A stretch of 64,000 nt of DNA from Flavonifractor sp. An10 (GCF_002161215.1 NZ_NFMB01000012.1:54352-118351), one strand, 5' to 3'. Positions 52,319 through 61,929 are shown, counted from the first letter of the stretch. Program-made: numbers and translations. Notes: generated from the letters alone by a model not told the origin.

Positions 52319-53741
52319 ATGACACTGCTGGAGCGCCTGGGGGGCCGGGAGACGGTCACCCGGGGCATTGTGGACACCTTCCGCGCCATCAGCCGCCCGC
52401 CCCACCCCTCGGGACAGGAGGGGGCGGCGGCCGACGCCGTGGCCGCCCTGCTGTCCGGCCTGGGCCTGGGGACGGAGCGGGACGGGGCGGGCAACCTGCT
52501 CTGCCGCGTCCCCGCCGCCCCCGGGCGGGAGGGCGCGCCGGAGCTGGTGCTCCAGGGCCACCTGGACATGGTGTGCGCCGCCGCCCCCGGCAGCGGCTGG
52601 AACCCCCAAACCGACCCGGTGACGGTGGTGGAGGCCGACGGCTTCCTCCGCTCCGACGGCCGCTCCTCCCTGGGGGCGGACAACAACCTGGGCAACGCGG
52701 CGGTGCTGTGGCTGCTGGCCTCCGGGGCGGTGCGCCACGGGCCCCTGCGGCTGCTCTTCACCACGGCGGAGGAGGTGGGCCTGGAGGGGGCCAAGCAGGT
52801 CTCCCCCGCCTGGCTGGCCGGGGCCGGCTATCTGCTCAACACCGACGGGTTCCACCTGGGCCGGGCCATTGTGGGTTCCGCCGGCGGGCGGCGGGAGCGC
52901 TGGCGGGCCCCCCTGGACACCGTCCCCGCCCCGGATGCGCCCGCCTGGCGCATCACCCTGTCCGGCGGCCTGGGGGGCCACTCGGGGGACGACATCAACA
53001 GGGGCCGGGCCAACCCCATCAAGCTGCTGGCCGCCCTCCTGGCCGGCCTGCCCGGCGGGCGGACGGCGTCGCTGGAGGGGGGCGCCGCCTTCAACGTCAT
53101 CCCCGCCTGGGCCCAGGCGGTGGTGCTGTGCAGGGACACACCCGATCTCTCCCCCCTGGAGGGGGCCCTGGCGGACTACCGGGCCGCCGACCCCAATCTG
53201 CGGCTGGCCTGCGCCCCGGCGGAGAGGCCGGAGACGGTGTGGAGCCCCGCCTTCCAGGCCCACACCCTGGCCTTCCTCAACGGGCTCTACCACGGCGTGT
53301 ACGCCATGGAGCCCGCCTTCCCGGGGTGGTGGGGCCTCCGCCAACCTGGGAGGCCGGGGCGGAGGGACGGCTATGAGGATCTGCACCTTTCTCCGCGCCG
53401 GGCGGGGAGCTGGAGGAGCTGGCCGCCCGCCACGCCGCCCTGGGGGCGGAGCACGGCTTCACCGCCCGGATCAGCGGCTACCCCGGCTGGCCCGCCGACC
53501 GGGACAACCCCCTGGCCTCCCTGCTGGAGCGGGTGTGGCGGGAGCAGACTGGCCGCACCCTGGAGCTCACCGCCGTCCACGTGGGCCTGGAGCCGTCGGT
53601 GCTCCGGGCCAAGGCCCCGGGGCTGGTCATGGCCTCCACCGGGCCGGACATCCTGGACGCCCACTCCGTGGATGAGCGGGCACCCCTGGCCGGGCTGGCC
53701 GATTACGCCCTCCTCCTGGCCGGCGCCATGGAGGCCCTGTA
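52319..53741 (+). pseudogene. pepD: Aminoacyl-histidine dipeptidase PepD, frame-disrupted
   Basis: M20 metallopeptidase of about 475 aa if repaired; ATG at 52319 (AAAGGAGAGG). Metal ligands are visible: LQGHLDMVCA, SLGADNNLGNAAVL, FTTAEEVGLEG, LLNTDG and GGHSGDDI. The frame is open to about 53325; homology then continues in a second frame (ASANLG near 53340) and a third (GELEELAARH to LAGAMEAL, stop at 53739-53741, with AVHVGLE as last ligand region). All changes are at G runs. Either real decay or homopolymer errors. PepD cleaves Xaa-His dipeptides. Confidence 0.8.
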
Positions 53742-54480
53742 GGGGCGGATATCATCCGCCCGAAGCCTTCCCCCCACAGGGGGGAAGGTGCCCCAGTGCG
53801 CGCACTGGGGCGGATGAGGGGTTCCACGTTCTCACGCCGTGGTGCCCCCCCTCGCAGGGCGGGCCTGCCCGGCCGGGGCACCGCTTTCTTTCCAAAAGAA
53901 AGCGGTGGGAAAGAAAGGCCGGGGGGCTTCGCCCGCCCTGGCCCCCCCAGTACGGGGGTTCATGGCGGCGGTGGGCTGTACAAACAGGGCAGAGACCAGA
54001 CGTGCTTTGCCGCCCGTTTTCCTGGCGGTCTCGTTACAGGCGCTGCCGCGCCTTGGGCGGCACGCATCGGGGTTGTCCTGCAAGCCCTGAAAGTAGTTGC
54101 GCTGTACCAAGTGCGCCCGCCGGGCTGCCGCCGGTGCCATGCCGCCGAAATACCGGGGCAGTCACCGCAGCCATCCGTAGGGGCGACCTGTGGTCGCCCG
54201 CCCCGAGCCGAGGGGGCGTTACGGCGTCGGCCCAAGCTGCGGATCGTTCGCTTTGCCGCAAGCGGCAAAGCTCATTCCCGCCGCGTAGGCGCCCGTCGGA
54301 GGCCGGGCATCTTTCGGGCGGCCGCCATGTATGGCGGCCCTACGGCCTCGGGCAGAGGATATCCGCCCCCGGGGGATACCCGGTAGATGGCGAGTCGGCC
54401 AGGGAAGCCGGAGGTAGGGGCCGCCGCCCTCGGCGGCCCGTTCCGCCCCGAAAGGAGTCGCGCGGCTGTGGGGACAGGCG
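53742..54480. repeat. Repeat island between pepD and the helicase gene
   Basis: GGCGGATATCATCCGCC (53745), a CCTTCCCCCCACAGGGGGGA and GCCCCAGTGCGCGCACTGGGGC-type unit (53764-53815), a plus-oriented composite module (53875-54160), GGCGACCTGTGGTCGCC (54183), part of the AAGCTCATTCCC module (54225-54285) and GGCCGCCATGTATGGCGGCC (54320). No gene supported. Confidence 0.75.
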
Positions 54481-54489
54481 GACGGCCAC

Positions 54490-54518
54490 TTGTATTTTGC
54501 ACCTATTTGTGGTATACT
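54490..54518 (+). promoter_or_regulatory. Putative promoter of the DEAD-box helicase gene
   Basis: TTGTAT (54490-54495), a 17-bp spacer and TATACT (54513-54518), leaving a ~140-nt leader, a feature common to cold-inducible helicase genes. Confidence 0.55.
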
Positions 54519-54659
54519 CTAACAAAGTGAATTCCACGTGCAGTCCGCCCGCTGGCAGTCCGGCGGGCTTTGCCGTGTCTTCCCTGCCTCCGCGCGGCAG
54601 GTATATGACCCACGGCCCCCCGGCGCGGGAGGGGTCAAACTGAAAAAAGGAAGAATGCT

Positions 54660-56447
54660 ATGACCTTTGCACAACTCGGCCTCTGCCCGCCCATCCTGAA
54701 GGCGCTGGCGGAGGAGGGCTATGAGAGCCCGTCCCCCATTCAGGAAAAGGCCATCCCCCCCGCCCTGGACGGGCGGGACGTGCTGGGCTGCGCCCAGACG
54801 GGCACGGGCAAGACCTGCGCCTTCGCCGCTCCCATTCTCCAGCGGTTGGACGGGGAGAAGATCTCCGGCCGGCCCATCCGGGCCCTGGTGCTCACCCCCA
54901 CCCGGGAGCTGGCCCTTCAGATCCAGGAGAGCTTCGCCGCCTACGGCCGCCACCTGCCCCTGCGCTCCGCCGTGATCTTCGGCGGGGTTGGCCAGGCCCC
55001 CCAGGTGGAGCAGCTGAAGAAGGGCGTGGACATCCTGGTGGCCACCCCCGGCCGGCTGGGGGATCTGTACGGCCAGAAGCTCATCGACCTGTCCAAGCTG
55101 GAGATCTTCGTGCTGGACGAGGCCGACCGCATGCTGGACATGGGCTTCATCCACGACGTGCGCCGCATCCTGGGCTGGCTGCCCAGGCAGAAGCAGACCC
55201 TCTTCTTCTCCGCCACCATGCCCCCCGAGGTGCGTGGCCTGGTGGACGGCCTGCTGGTCAACCCCGTCAAGGTGGCGGTGAACCCGGTGTCCTCCCCGGT
55301 GGAGATCATCGACCAGAAGCTCTACTTCGTGGATCGGGGCAACAAGACCCGCCTGCTGGCCCACCTGATCCGGGAGCTGGACGTGAAAAACGCCCTGGTG
55401 TTCACCCGCACCAAGCACGGGGCCAACAAGGTGGCCGGCGACCTGGCCAAGGCGGGCATCTCCGCCGCCGCCATCCACGGCAACAAGAGCCAGACCGCCC
55501 GGCAGCAGGCCCTGGCCGACTTCAAGGCCGGCAAGGTGCAGGCCCTGGTGGCCACCGACATCGCCGCCCGGGGCTTGGACATTGAGGAGCTCTCCCACGT
55601 GTTCAACTACAACCTGCCCGACGTGCCCGAGACCTACGTCCACCGCATCGGCCGCACCGGCCGGGCGGGCCACGGCGGCACCGCCATCTCCTTCTGCGAC
55701 ATCAACGAGAAGGAGGAGCTGAAGGCCATCGAGAAGCTCATCGGCAAGGCCGTGCCGGTGGTGGAGAACCACCCCTGGCCCATGGAGATTCTGGAGCCCG
55801 CCCCCAAGGACAAGAAGGGCCGGGCGGTGAACCCGGAGGACGCGGAGGCCCGGGCCGCCGCGAAAGAGCGCCGCCGCCAGCGGGACGCGGCCAACAAGGC
55901 CGCCGCTGAGGCGCGCAAGGCCGCGGCCAACCAGAAGCTCATGGAGGCGGAGGCGCCGAAGAAGGCCGAGCCTCTGGCGGAGACCCCTGCCAAGAAGCGG
56001 CGGAACCGGGGCAAGCGCAGCAGCGCCACCCTGGAGGAGGCCCTGACCGCCACCAACCCCGTCCGGCCCAGCGCGCCGGAGCCGGACTTTGCCGACTTCC
56101 GCAAGCCCGACCCCCTGGCCAGCGACGTGATCATGGACGCCACCGCCCGGCTGCTGGCCCCCCGGCCCCGCACCCAGGCCCCCAAAAAGCCCAAGGCGCC
56201 CAAGCAGGCGGCCAAGGCCCCCAAAGCGGAGGCCGTCCAGCCCCAGGGCCAGTCCAAGAAGGCCAACAAGAAGAAGGCCGCCCCCGCCGCCGAGCCCCTC
56301 CACAAAGAGGAGCCCCGCCGGAAGAAAAACCGGGGCTCCAAGGGCCGCCGGCCCGGCCGGCCCCCCGAGGTGGTGCTCCGCTCCAACGGGCAGAAGGACT
56401 CCACCGAGCAGCCCAGCCTGATGAAGCCCTACTACCTCAGCGATTAA
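54660..56447 (+). CDS. cshA: DEAD-box ATP-dependent RNA helicase
   Basis: 595 aa. Q motif ([14 protein letters not shown] with [10 protein letters not shown]), motif [12 protein letters not shown], Ia [45 protein letters not shown]. The helicase core ends near 375. A ~200-residue Ala/Lys/Pro-rich basic low-complexity tail follows, resembling RNA-binding tails of CshA/DeaD. It unwinds RNA in ribosome assembly or decay. The symbol is by similarity of type. Confidence 0.92.
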   Translation: MTFAQLGLCPPILKALAEEGYESPSPIQEKAIPPALDGRDVLGCAQTGTGKTCAFAAPILQRLDGEKISGRPIRALVLTPTRELALQIQESFAAYGRHLPLRSAVIFGGVGQAPQVEQLKKGVDILVATPGRLGDLYGQKLIDLSKLEIFVLDEADRMLDMGFIHDVRRILGWLPRQKQTLFFSATMPPEVRGLVDGLLVNPVKVAVNPVSSPVEIIDQKLYFVDRGNKTRLLAHLIRELDVKNALVFTRTKHGANKVAGDLAKAGISAAAIHGNKSQTARQQALADFKAGKVQALVATDIAARGLDIEELSHVFNYNLPDVPETYVHRIGRTGRAGHGGTAISFCDINEKEELKAIEKLIGKAVPVVENHPWPMEILEPAPKDKKGRAVNPEDAEARAAAKERRRQRDAANKAAAEARKAAANQKLMEAEAPKKAEPLAETPAKKRRNRGKRSSATLEEALTATNPVRPSAPEPDFADFRKPDPLASDVIMDATARLLAPRPRTQAPKKPKAPKQAAKAPKAEAVQPQGQSKKANKKKAAPAAEPLHKEEPRRKKNRGSKGRRPGRPPEVVLRSNGQKDSTEQPSLMKPYYLSD

Positions 56448-56451
56448 ACAA

Positions 56452-56496
56452 AACGCCCCCGCGCCGGATGGTAAACCATCCCGGCGCGGGGGCGTT
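56452..56496. terminator. Bidirectional terminator between helicase gene and exoA
   Basis: AACGCCCCCGCGCCGG ... CCGGCGCGGGGGCGTT long stem with inner ATGG/CCAT pairs, followed by ATAT and preceded by A-rich sequence. Confidence 0.8.
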
Positions 56497-56578
56497 ATAT
56501 TTCATTGGGCGGTGCAGCGCAGGCCCGCCCCGCGAGGGGCCCCCCGGCAGACAGTGGGCCGGCCAGGTGTCCGGCCCC

Positions 56579-57340
56579 CTACGGGGTATCCCGCAGCACC
56601 AGCTCCACGGGGCAGTGGTCGCTGCCGGTGACCTCGCTGTGGATGATCTGATCCTCCACCCGGGGCATGAGCCGGTCGGAGACGATGAAGTAGTCGATGC
56701 GCCACCCGGCGTTGTTTTTCCGGGCGTTGAAGCGGTAGCTCCACCAGGTGTAGGCCCCGGTCTTGTCCGGGTAGAGGGCGCGGAAGGTGTCGGTAAAGCC
56801 GCTGCTCAGCAGGGCGGTCATCTTCCCCCGCTCCTGGTCGGAGAAGCCGGCGCTGCCCCGGTTGGTCTTGGGGTTTTTCAGGTCGATCTCCTCATGGGCC
56901 ACGTTGAGATCACCGCACAAAATCACCGGCTTGACCCTGTCCAGCTCCATGAGATAGTCCCGGAAGTCGTCCTCCCACTCCATGCGGTAGTCGATGCGGG
57001 CCAGCCCCTCCTGGGCGTTGGGGGTGTAACAGCACACCAGGTAGAAATCGGAAAACTCCGCGGTGATCACCCGGCCCTCGTGGTCGTGCCGGTCGATGCC
57101 CAGGCCGCAGGTGACCTCCAGCGGCTCCACCCGGGTGAACACCGCCGTGCCCGAGTAGCCCTTCTTCTCCGCGCTGTTCCAGTAGAGGGTATAGCCGGGC
57201 AGCTCCAGCTCGATCTGGTGGGGCTGGAGCTTGGTCTCCTGCAGGCAGATCACGTCGGCGTCCGCCCGGGCGGCGAAGTCCAGAAAGCCCTTGCCCAGGC
57301 ATGAGCGCAGGCCGTTGACGTTCCAGGTGACCAGCCTCAT
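56579..57340 (-). CDS. exoA: Exodeoxyribonuclease III (AP endonuclease)
   Basis: 253 aa from the ATG at 57340 (MRLVTWNVNGLRS); the further-upstream in-frame Met lacks homology. Catalytic motifs: CLQETKLQ (Glu), CGDLNVAHEEIDL (Asp-Asn), RIDYFIVSDRL and the terminal GSDHCPVEL (Asp-His). It cuts 5' of abasic sites in base excision repair. It overlaps the DUF6440 gene by 4 bp and ends an apparent lexA operon. A GGCCGGCCAGGTGTCCGGCC palindrome sits at its 3' end. Confidence 0.96.
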   Translation of the reverse strand: MRLVTWNVNGLRSCLGKGFLDFAARADADVICLQETKLQPHQIELELPGYTLYWNSAEKKGYSGTAVFTRVEPLEVTCGLGIDRHDHEGRVITAEFSDFYLVCCYTPNAQEGLARIDYRMEWEDDFRDYLMELDRVKPVILCGDLNVAHEEIDLKNPKTNRGSAGFSDQERGKMTALLSSGFTDTFRALYPDKTGAYTWWSYRFNARKNNAGWRIDYFIVSDRLMPRVEDQIIHSEVTGSDHCPVELVLRDTP

Positions 57341-57525
57341 GCCTGGCCCTCCCTGGGGGCCCACTTCATGGGCTTCCCGTCGGCGTCCAGCAGGGGGGTG
57401 ATGCCCCCGGCGTAGCCGCTGGCCATCTCCAGGTAGAGCACCCCCGTCTCGGTGTCCAGCAGGATGCGGGTGATGTCGGCCACCCCCTGGGTGTAGATGA
57501 TCTGAAAACGGTCATTTTTTGCCAT
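57337..57525 (-). CDS. DUF6440 family small protein
   Basis: 62 aa. The pattern RFQIIYTQGVADITRILLDT and TGVLYLEMASGYAGGITPLLD matches small proteins with TGV-YL-GG-TPLLD-GKP spacing (DUF6440). Function unknown. It overlaps exoA by 4 bp and ogt by 14 bp. Confidence 0.8.
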   Translation of the reverse strand: MAKNDRFQIIYTQGVADITRILLDTETGVLYLEMASGYAGGITPLLDADGKPMKWAPREGQA

Positions 57526-57979
57526 ACGCGGCTCCCTCCAGCTCCAGTAAAAATCGTTTCATGTCCAGGCCGCCGGCATAGCCCGTCAGCGACCCGTCCG
57601 CCCCCACCACCCGGTGGCAGGGCAGAAAGATGGGCAGGGGATTGCGGTGGTTGGCCTGCCCCACCGCCCGGACGGCCCCGGGGCTGCCGATTTGCCGGGC
57701 CAGCGCCCCGTAGGTGACGGTCTCCCCATAAGGCACCGCCGCCAGGGCGTCCCACACCCGCCTCTGAAAGGGCGTGCCCCGGGGCTCCAGGGGCACGGTG
57801 AAGGCCCGCCGCTCCCCCCGGAAGTATTCCAGCAGCTCCGCCCGGCCCCGGACGAGCACCGGGGTCTCCTCCCCCGCCGGCTCCGCCGGCTGGTTGGGGA
57901 GGTACAGGCGCCTCAGCGCCCCGCCCTCCTCCTCCAGGCCCAGGGGGCCCACAGGGGCGTCAAATACGATGCGGTTCAT
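57512..57979 (-). CDS. ogt: Methylated-DNA--protein-cysteine methyltransferase
   Basis: 155 aa from the ATG at 57979 (MNRIVFDAPVGPLGL). The active-site PCHRVVG, the helix-turn-helix region YGALARQIGSPGAVRAVGQAN and the downstream LTGYAGGLDMKRFLLELE are intact. It removes O6-alkyl groups from guanine in a suicide reaction. Part of the apparent lexA operon. Confidence 0.95.
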   Translation of the reverse strand: MNRIVFDAPVGPLGLEEEGGALRRLYLPNQPAEPAGEETPVLVRGRAELLEYFRGERRAFTVPLEPRGTPFQRRVWDALAAVPYGETVTYGALARQIGSPGAVRAVGQANHRNPLPIFLPCHRVVGADGSLTGYAGGLDMKRFLLELEGAAYGKK

Positions 57980-57983
57980 GGCG

Positions 57984-58430
57984 TCACCTCGCAAAGCAGG
58001 CTGTCCGGTCAAAGGAGACGATCTCCAGCTCAATTCCCTCGGTATCGTAAAAGAAAAAGGCATAGTAATCCGGCGCGTACTCCGGATAGAGCCGGGGCGG
58101 TATGCGGATGCGCGCGCCGGGGATGGCCCGCACCGCCCCGCAGAGCCGATCCACCTCCGCCGGGCTGTCCGCGCCGAAGGCGATGTGGTGGAGGGCGCCG
58201 GGCCTGCGGCGGCACACCGCCTCCCCGGCGTAGGCATCCCGGGGGGAGATCAGGGCCAGATTGAAGGCGGCGCTCCCGTAGTCCACACAGCGGAACTGGT
58301 GGGCCGGGATGTCCGACCGGCTCTTGTGGGCCAGGTCGAAGCCCAGCAGGGGCAGCAGGAGGTCGTAGAACCTCTCCGCCCGATCCAGATCCCGAACGGT
58401 CAGCTCCACATGGTCGATGCGGGGGGTCAC
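57984..58430 (-). CDS. VOC-family (glyoxalase/dioxygenase-like) protein
   Basis: 148 aa, one VOC domain: RIDHVELTVRDLDRAERFYD at the N-terminus, HHIAFGADSPAEVDRL in the middle and YAFFFYDTEGIELEIV at the C-terminus, giving the His/His/Glu metal positions. Substrate unknown. It sits 2 bp from lexA and 4 bp from ogt. Confidence 0.88.
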   Translation of the reverse strand: MTPRIDHVELTVRDLDRAERFYDLLLPLLGFDLAHKSRSDIPAHQFRCVDYGSAAFNLALISPRDAYAGEAVCRRRPGALHHIAFGADSPAEVDRLCGAVRAIPGARIRIPPRLYPEYAPDYYAFFFYDTEGIELEIVSFDRTACFAR

Positions 58431-58432
58431 CC

Positions 58433-59035
58433 TCAGTACCTCCGCACCACGGCCACCACCTTGCCCAGGATGGAGCAGCCGTCGCCGTCGATGGGCTCAT
58501 ACTCCGGGTTTTCCGGCATGAGCCAGATGTGGCCGTCCTTCCGGCGCAGGGTCTTGACCGTGGCCTCGTCCTCAAAGAGGGCCACCACGATCTCCCCGCT
58601 GTGGGCGTCCGGCTGCTGGTGCACCACCACCAGGTCGTCGGGCAGGATGCCCGCGTCCCTCATGGACTCCCCCCGCACCCGCAGGGCGAAGTGCTCCCCG
58701 GTGCGGCCGCCGGTGTCGAAGGTCAGGTAGTCCTCAATGCACTCCTGGGCCAGGATGGGGGCGCCGGCGGCCACATTGCCCACAATGGGCACCTGCCCCG
58801 GCCCGGGAACGGCCTCCCCCTGCTCGGGGCAGACGGTGATGGCCCGGGTCTTCCCCTTGTCCTTGGTGATCAGCCCCGCCGCCTCCAGCCCCTTCAGGTG
58901 GAAGTGGACGGTGGAGGGGGACTTGAGCCCCACGTGCTCCCCGATCTCCCGCACCGACGGGGGATAGCCGTGGCGGCCGGAGAAGGAGAGAATAAAGTCG
59001 TAGATCTGCTGCTGCTTGGGGGTGAGCGCGCTCAT
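58433..59035 (-). CDS. lexA: LexA repressor
   Basis: 200 aa. The winged HTH (1-65: PKQQQIYDFILSFSGRHGYP and SPSTVHFHLKGLE) is followed by the S24 autoprotease: cleavage Ala-Gly in VGNVAAGAP, nucleophile Ser in RGESMRDAGI and Lys in DEATVKTLRR. It represses SOS genes until RecA-stimulated cleavage. A LexA box lies 66 bp upstream, and it leads a five-gene string of repair-related genes. Confidence 0.97.
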   Translation of the reverse strand: MSALTPKQQQIYDFILSFSGRHGYPPSVREIGEHVGLKSPSTVHFHLKGLEAAGLITKDKGKTRAITVCPEQGEAVPGPGQVPIVGNVAAGAPILAQECIEDYLTFDTGGRTGEHFALRVRGESMRDAGILPDDLVVVHQQPDAHSGEIVVALFEDEATVKTLRRKDGHIWLMPENPEYEPIDGDGCSILGKVVAVVRRY

Positions 59036-59101
59036 GGCAGACCCTCCTCATGTCAGTTTGCGTCAATCTACCGTGAGTATAGCACAGAAGGGGCCCGATT
59101 G

Positions 59102-59115
59102 CAAACATTTGTTCT
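59102..59115 (-). promoter_or_regulatory. LexA (SOS) box upstream of lexA
   Basis: On the minus strand AGAACAAATGTTTG, which fits the Firmicutes consensus CGAACRNRYGTTYG except at its first base. It sits in an AT-rich stretch upstream of lexA, as expected for autoregulation. Confidence 0.75.
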
Positions 59116-59186
59116 ATATCTTGCCCGAAAAATGCCGGCATGTCCAGTCGGCGGGCCTTCCGCCCCCTGGACGGCGCAAATTCCCC

Positions 59187-59215
59187 TTGCCCGCCGGCCC
59201 GGCCCGTGCTATAAT
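59187..59215 (+). promoter_or_regulatory. Putative promoter of the SDR gene
   Basis: TTGCCC (59187-59192), a 17-bp spacer and TATAAT (59210-59215), 50 bp upstream of the SDR start. Confidence 0.65.
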
Positions 59216-59265
59216 CGGATTAACCCGGAAAATAAACTCTAAAGTATAAAGGATGAACTTTCGGT

Positions 59266-60033
59266 ATGGGTAAATTTGACGGCAAAGTGGCCATCATCAC
59301 CGGCGGCGGCAAGGGCGGCGGCATCGGCTACGGCCTGTCCACCGCCTTCGCCAAGGAGGGCTGCAGCCTGGTGCTCACCGGCCGAAACACCAAAAAGCTG
59401 GACGGCGCCAAGGAGGAGCTGGAGCGGCTGTACGGCATCAGGGTGCTCCCCTGCCAGGCCGACGGCGGCGTGGAGGAGCAGGTGGCCGCCGTGGTGCAGC
59501 AGGCCGTGGACACCTTCGGCCGCATTGACTTCCTCATCAACAACGCCCAGAACTCCGCCTCCGGCGTGCCCCTGGCCCAGCACACCAGGGAGGACTTCGA
59601 CAAGGCCATCTACTCCGGCCTGTACGCGGCCTTCTTCTATATGAAGCACTGCTACCCCTATCTGAAGGAGAGCCGGGGCTCGGTGGTGAACCTGGCCTCC
59701 GGCGCCGGCCTGTTCGGCAAGCCGGGCCAGTCCTCCTACGCCGCGGCCAAGGAGGGCATCCGGGGCATGACCCGGGTGGCGGCCACCGAGTGGGGCCCCG
59801 ACGGCATCAACTGCAACATCATCTGCCCCCTGGTCATGACCGACGCCCTGAAGAAGTGGAAGGAGGAGTACCCCGAGGTCTATGAGCAGACCATCAAGGG
59901 CATCCCCGCCGGCCGCTTCGGCGATCCGGAGAAGGACATCGGCCGCACCGCCGTGTTCCTGTGCTCGGAGGACGCCAAGTATATCTCCGGCGAGACCATC
60001 ACCATGCAGGGGGGCAGCGGCCTGCGGCCCTGA
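59266..60033 (+). CDS. Short-chain dehydrogenase/reductase
   Basis: 255 aa. The cofactor motif is TGGGKGGGIGYGL (extended by a KGG insert relative to TGxxxGxG), with NNAQNSASG, the catalytic SGAGLFGKPGQSSYAAAKEG (Ser, Tyr-x-x-x-Lys) and the C-terminal GETITMQGGSGLRP. An NAD(P)-dependent oxidoreductase; substrate unknown. Confidence 0.93.
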   Translation: MGKFDGKVAIITGGGKGGGIGYGLSTAFAKEGCSLVLTGRNTKKLDGAKEELERLYGIRVLPCQADGGVEEQVAAVVQQAVDTFGRIDFLINNAQNSASGVPLAQHTREDFDKAIYSGLYAAFFYMKHCYPYLKESRGSVVNLASGAGLFGKPGQSSYAAAKEGIRGMTRVAATEWGPDGINCNIICPLVMTDALKKWKEEYPEVYEQTIKGIPAGRFGDPEKDIGRTAVFLCSEDAKYISGETITMQGGSGLRP

Positions 60034-60049
60034 CAGTATCCTGCCGGAA

Positions 60050-60086
60050 AAAACAGCGGCGGAGCGTTCAGCTCCGCCGCTGTTTT
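60050..60086. terminator. Bidirectional terminator after the SDR gene
   Basis: AAAACAGCGGCGGAGC-gttca-GCTCCGCCGCTGTTTT. It serves the SDR gene and the convergent DUF5655 gene, whose stop lies in its loop region. Confidence 0.85.
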
Positions 60087-60448
60087 GCCTGTGCGAATTG
60101 GTAGGCCTCCGCCAGCCAGGCCCGCAGCTGGCCGTCCGCCTCCTCCGGCCGGGAGAGCAGCAGGTGGTGCGTCCACCGGCCGGGGTAGGGCTCCACGGCC
60201 TGGAGGATGCGGGGGCTGTCCAGCCGGCGGTTGAGGCCGATGGTGGCCAGCAGGGCGCCGGCCTTCCGGTCGGCGGCCCGCCGGGGGTGGGACAGCATGG
60301 CGAACAGATACGGGTTTCCCCAGGAAATCTGGGTTTTGGTCACCTTCCTGGTGCTCTCCCCGCAGGCCAGCACCGTCGCCTCATAGGCCTCAAAGAGGGC
60401 AATCTTCCCCGGCTCGCCCCCCAGGAAGGCCAGCACCTCGGCGGTCAT
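60068..60448 (-). CDS. DUF5655-like protein
   Basis: 126 aa from the ATG at 60448. Landmarks are EVLAFLGGEPGKIALFEAYE, KVTKTQISWGNPYLFAML and the end RAWLAEAYQFAQ, matching DUF5655-type proteins of unknown function. Its ATG overlaps the stop of the upstream MATE gene by 4 bp, so the pair is probably translationally coupled. Confidence 0.75.
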   Translation of the reverse strand: MTAEVLAFLGGEPGKIALFEAYEATVLACGESTRKVTKTQISWGNPYLFAMLSHPRRAADRKAGALLATIGLNRRLDSPRILQAVEPYPGRWTHHLLLSRPEEADGQLRAWLAEAYQFAQAKQRRS

Positions 60449-61800
60449 GGCCTCCCCTCCCCCAGGACGGAGCGGTTCCACCGCCCGGTGCGCAGGTAGA
60501 GCAGCTGGAGCAGCACCTGCACCGCCGAGGCCGCCGGGGCGGCGATGCCGATCTGGAGCAGGGTCACCCCGGCGATGCGGCTCATGAAGAACACCACCGG
60601 CACCCGCACCAGGAAGGTGGCGGTGAGGTCGTTGAACAGGGTGAAGCCGGTGCGGCCGCAGCCGGCGTAGAAGCCGTTGAGGGTGAACACAAAGGTGACC
60701 AGGATGCAGTCGATGCTGTAGGTGCGCAGGTAGAGCACCCCGTGGCGGATCACCTCGGCGTCGGGGGTGAAGAGCCGCAGGGCCTGGCCGGGGAAGGCCT
60801 GGATCAGGGCGAACATGACCAGATCGGCGGCGAGGCACAGGAGGATGCCGACTTTCAGGGCCTGCCGCGCCCGGTCGGGCCGGCCGGCGCCCATGTTCTG
60901 GGCGGTCATGGCGGAGATGGCGGACATGAAGGCGGAGGGGAAGAGCATGATGAAGCCGGTGACCCGCTCCACCACCCCCACGGCGGCGGACTGGGCCAGC
61001 ACGTCCATGTGGTTGACGATGGCGGTGATGATCAGGAAGGACAGGGTGACCAGCACGTTCTGCACCGCCACCGGCAGACCCAGCCGCAGCAGCTTGGACG
61101 CCTTCTCCCCCTGGGGCCGGAAGGAGGGCAGCCTGAAGTCAAAGGGGAAGTCCCGGTGCCGCAGCACCGCCAGGGCCAGAAAGAGGCTCACCCCCTGGGC
61201 GGCCACGGTGGCGACGGCGGCCCCGGCGGCCCCCAGGCCGAACACCCCCACCAGCAGCAGATCCCCCACGATGTTGATGACGCAGGCCACCAGCACAAAG
61301 TACATGGGCCGCCGGGAGTCCCCCAGGCCCCGGAGCACGGCGCTGACCATGTTGTACCCGGTGATGAACACCAGGCCGCAGGCGCAGATGAACAGGTACT
61401 GCCGGGCGGGGGCCACCGCCTCCGCCGGCACCTGCATCAGGGCCACGATGGCGTTGGCGGACAGGGCGAACACCAGGGCCAGGGCCACGGCGATGGCGGC
61501 GAAGAGGGTGAACAGGGTGCCGATGGAGCGGCTCACGTCCCCCCTCCGCCCGGCGCCCAGGTACTGGCCCACCAGCACCGTGCCGCCGGTGGACAGGCCG
61601 ATGATGAAGTTGGTCACCGCCTGCATCACCTGGCTGCCGGTGGACACGGCGGTGATGCCCGCCTGGTCGTCAAACTGGCCCACCACGATGAGATCCACCG
61701 CGCCGTAGAGAAACTGCAGCAGCGAGGCCCCCAGGAAGGGCAGGGCGAAGCGGATCAGGGCCCCCTTCACGTCCCCCTGGGTCAGGGAGGTCTGGGACAT
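60445..61800 (-). CDS. MATE family efflux transporter
   Basis: 451 aa from the ATG at 61800 (GGAGG nine bases upstream). Twelve membrane segments; motifs LYGAVDLIVVGQFDD, GQYLGAGRRGDVSRS and AQNMGAGRPDRARQAL. A second MATE paralog, distinct from the one at 50 kb. Probable drug or metabolite exporter. Confidence 0.93.
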   Translation of the reverse strand: MSQTSLTQGDVKGALIRFALPFLGASLLQFLYGAVDLIVVGQFDDQAGITAVSTGSQVMQAVTNFIIGLSTGGTVLVGQYLGAGRRGDVSRSIGTLFTLFAAIAVALALVFALSANAIVALMQVPAEAVAPARQYLFICACGLVFITGYNMVSAVLRGLGDSRRPMYFVLVACVINIVGDLLLVGVFGLGAAGAAVATVAAQGVSLFLALAVLRHRDFPFDFRLPSFRPQGEKASKLLRLGLPVAVQNVLVTLSFLIITAIVNHMDVLAQSAAVGVVERVTGFIMLFPSAFMSAISAMTAQNMGAGRPDRARQALKVGILLCLAADLVMFALIQAFPGQALRLFTPDAEVIRHGVLYLRTYSIDCILVTFVFTLNGFYAGCGRTGFTLFNDLTATFLVRVPVVFFMSRIAGVTLLQIGIAAPAASAVQVLLQLLYLRTGRWNRSVLGEGRP

Positions 61801-61867
61801 GGGATGATTCCTCCTTTTTTCCTTCGTACCCGGACAGTATAGCACCCCCCGGAGGGAAAGGCAACCT

Positions 61868-61896
61868 TTGACGGGAGGGGCCGCGGGTGCTATACT
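61868..61896 (+). promoter_or_regulatory. Putative sigma-A promoter of the C39-like gene
   Basis: TTGACG (61868-61873), a 17-bp spacer and TATACT (61891-61896). Confidence 0.7.
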
Positions 61897-61929
61897 GGGT
61901 ATAATTTCTCAGGAAAGGCAGCGGTTGCT

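Noticed and set aside
10215..54270. Many 60-200 aa frames rich in WGATTPARR, AGASPRPT and ARRVGAP words
   Set aside because: They are translations of the intergenic palindromes and composite modules, in both strands and all frames, without ribosome sites.
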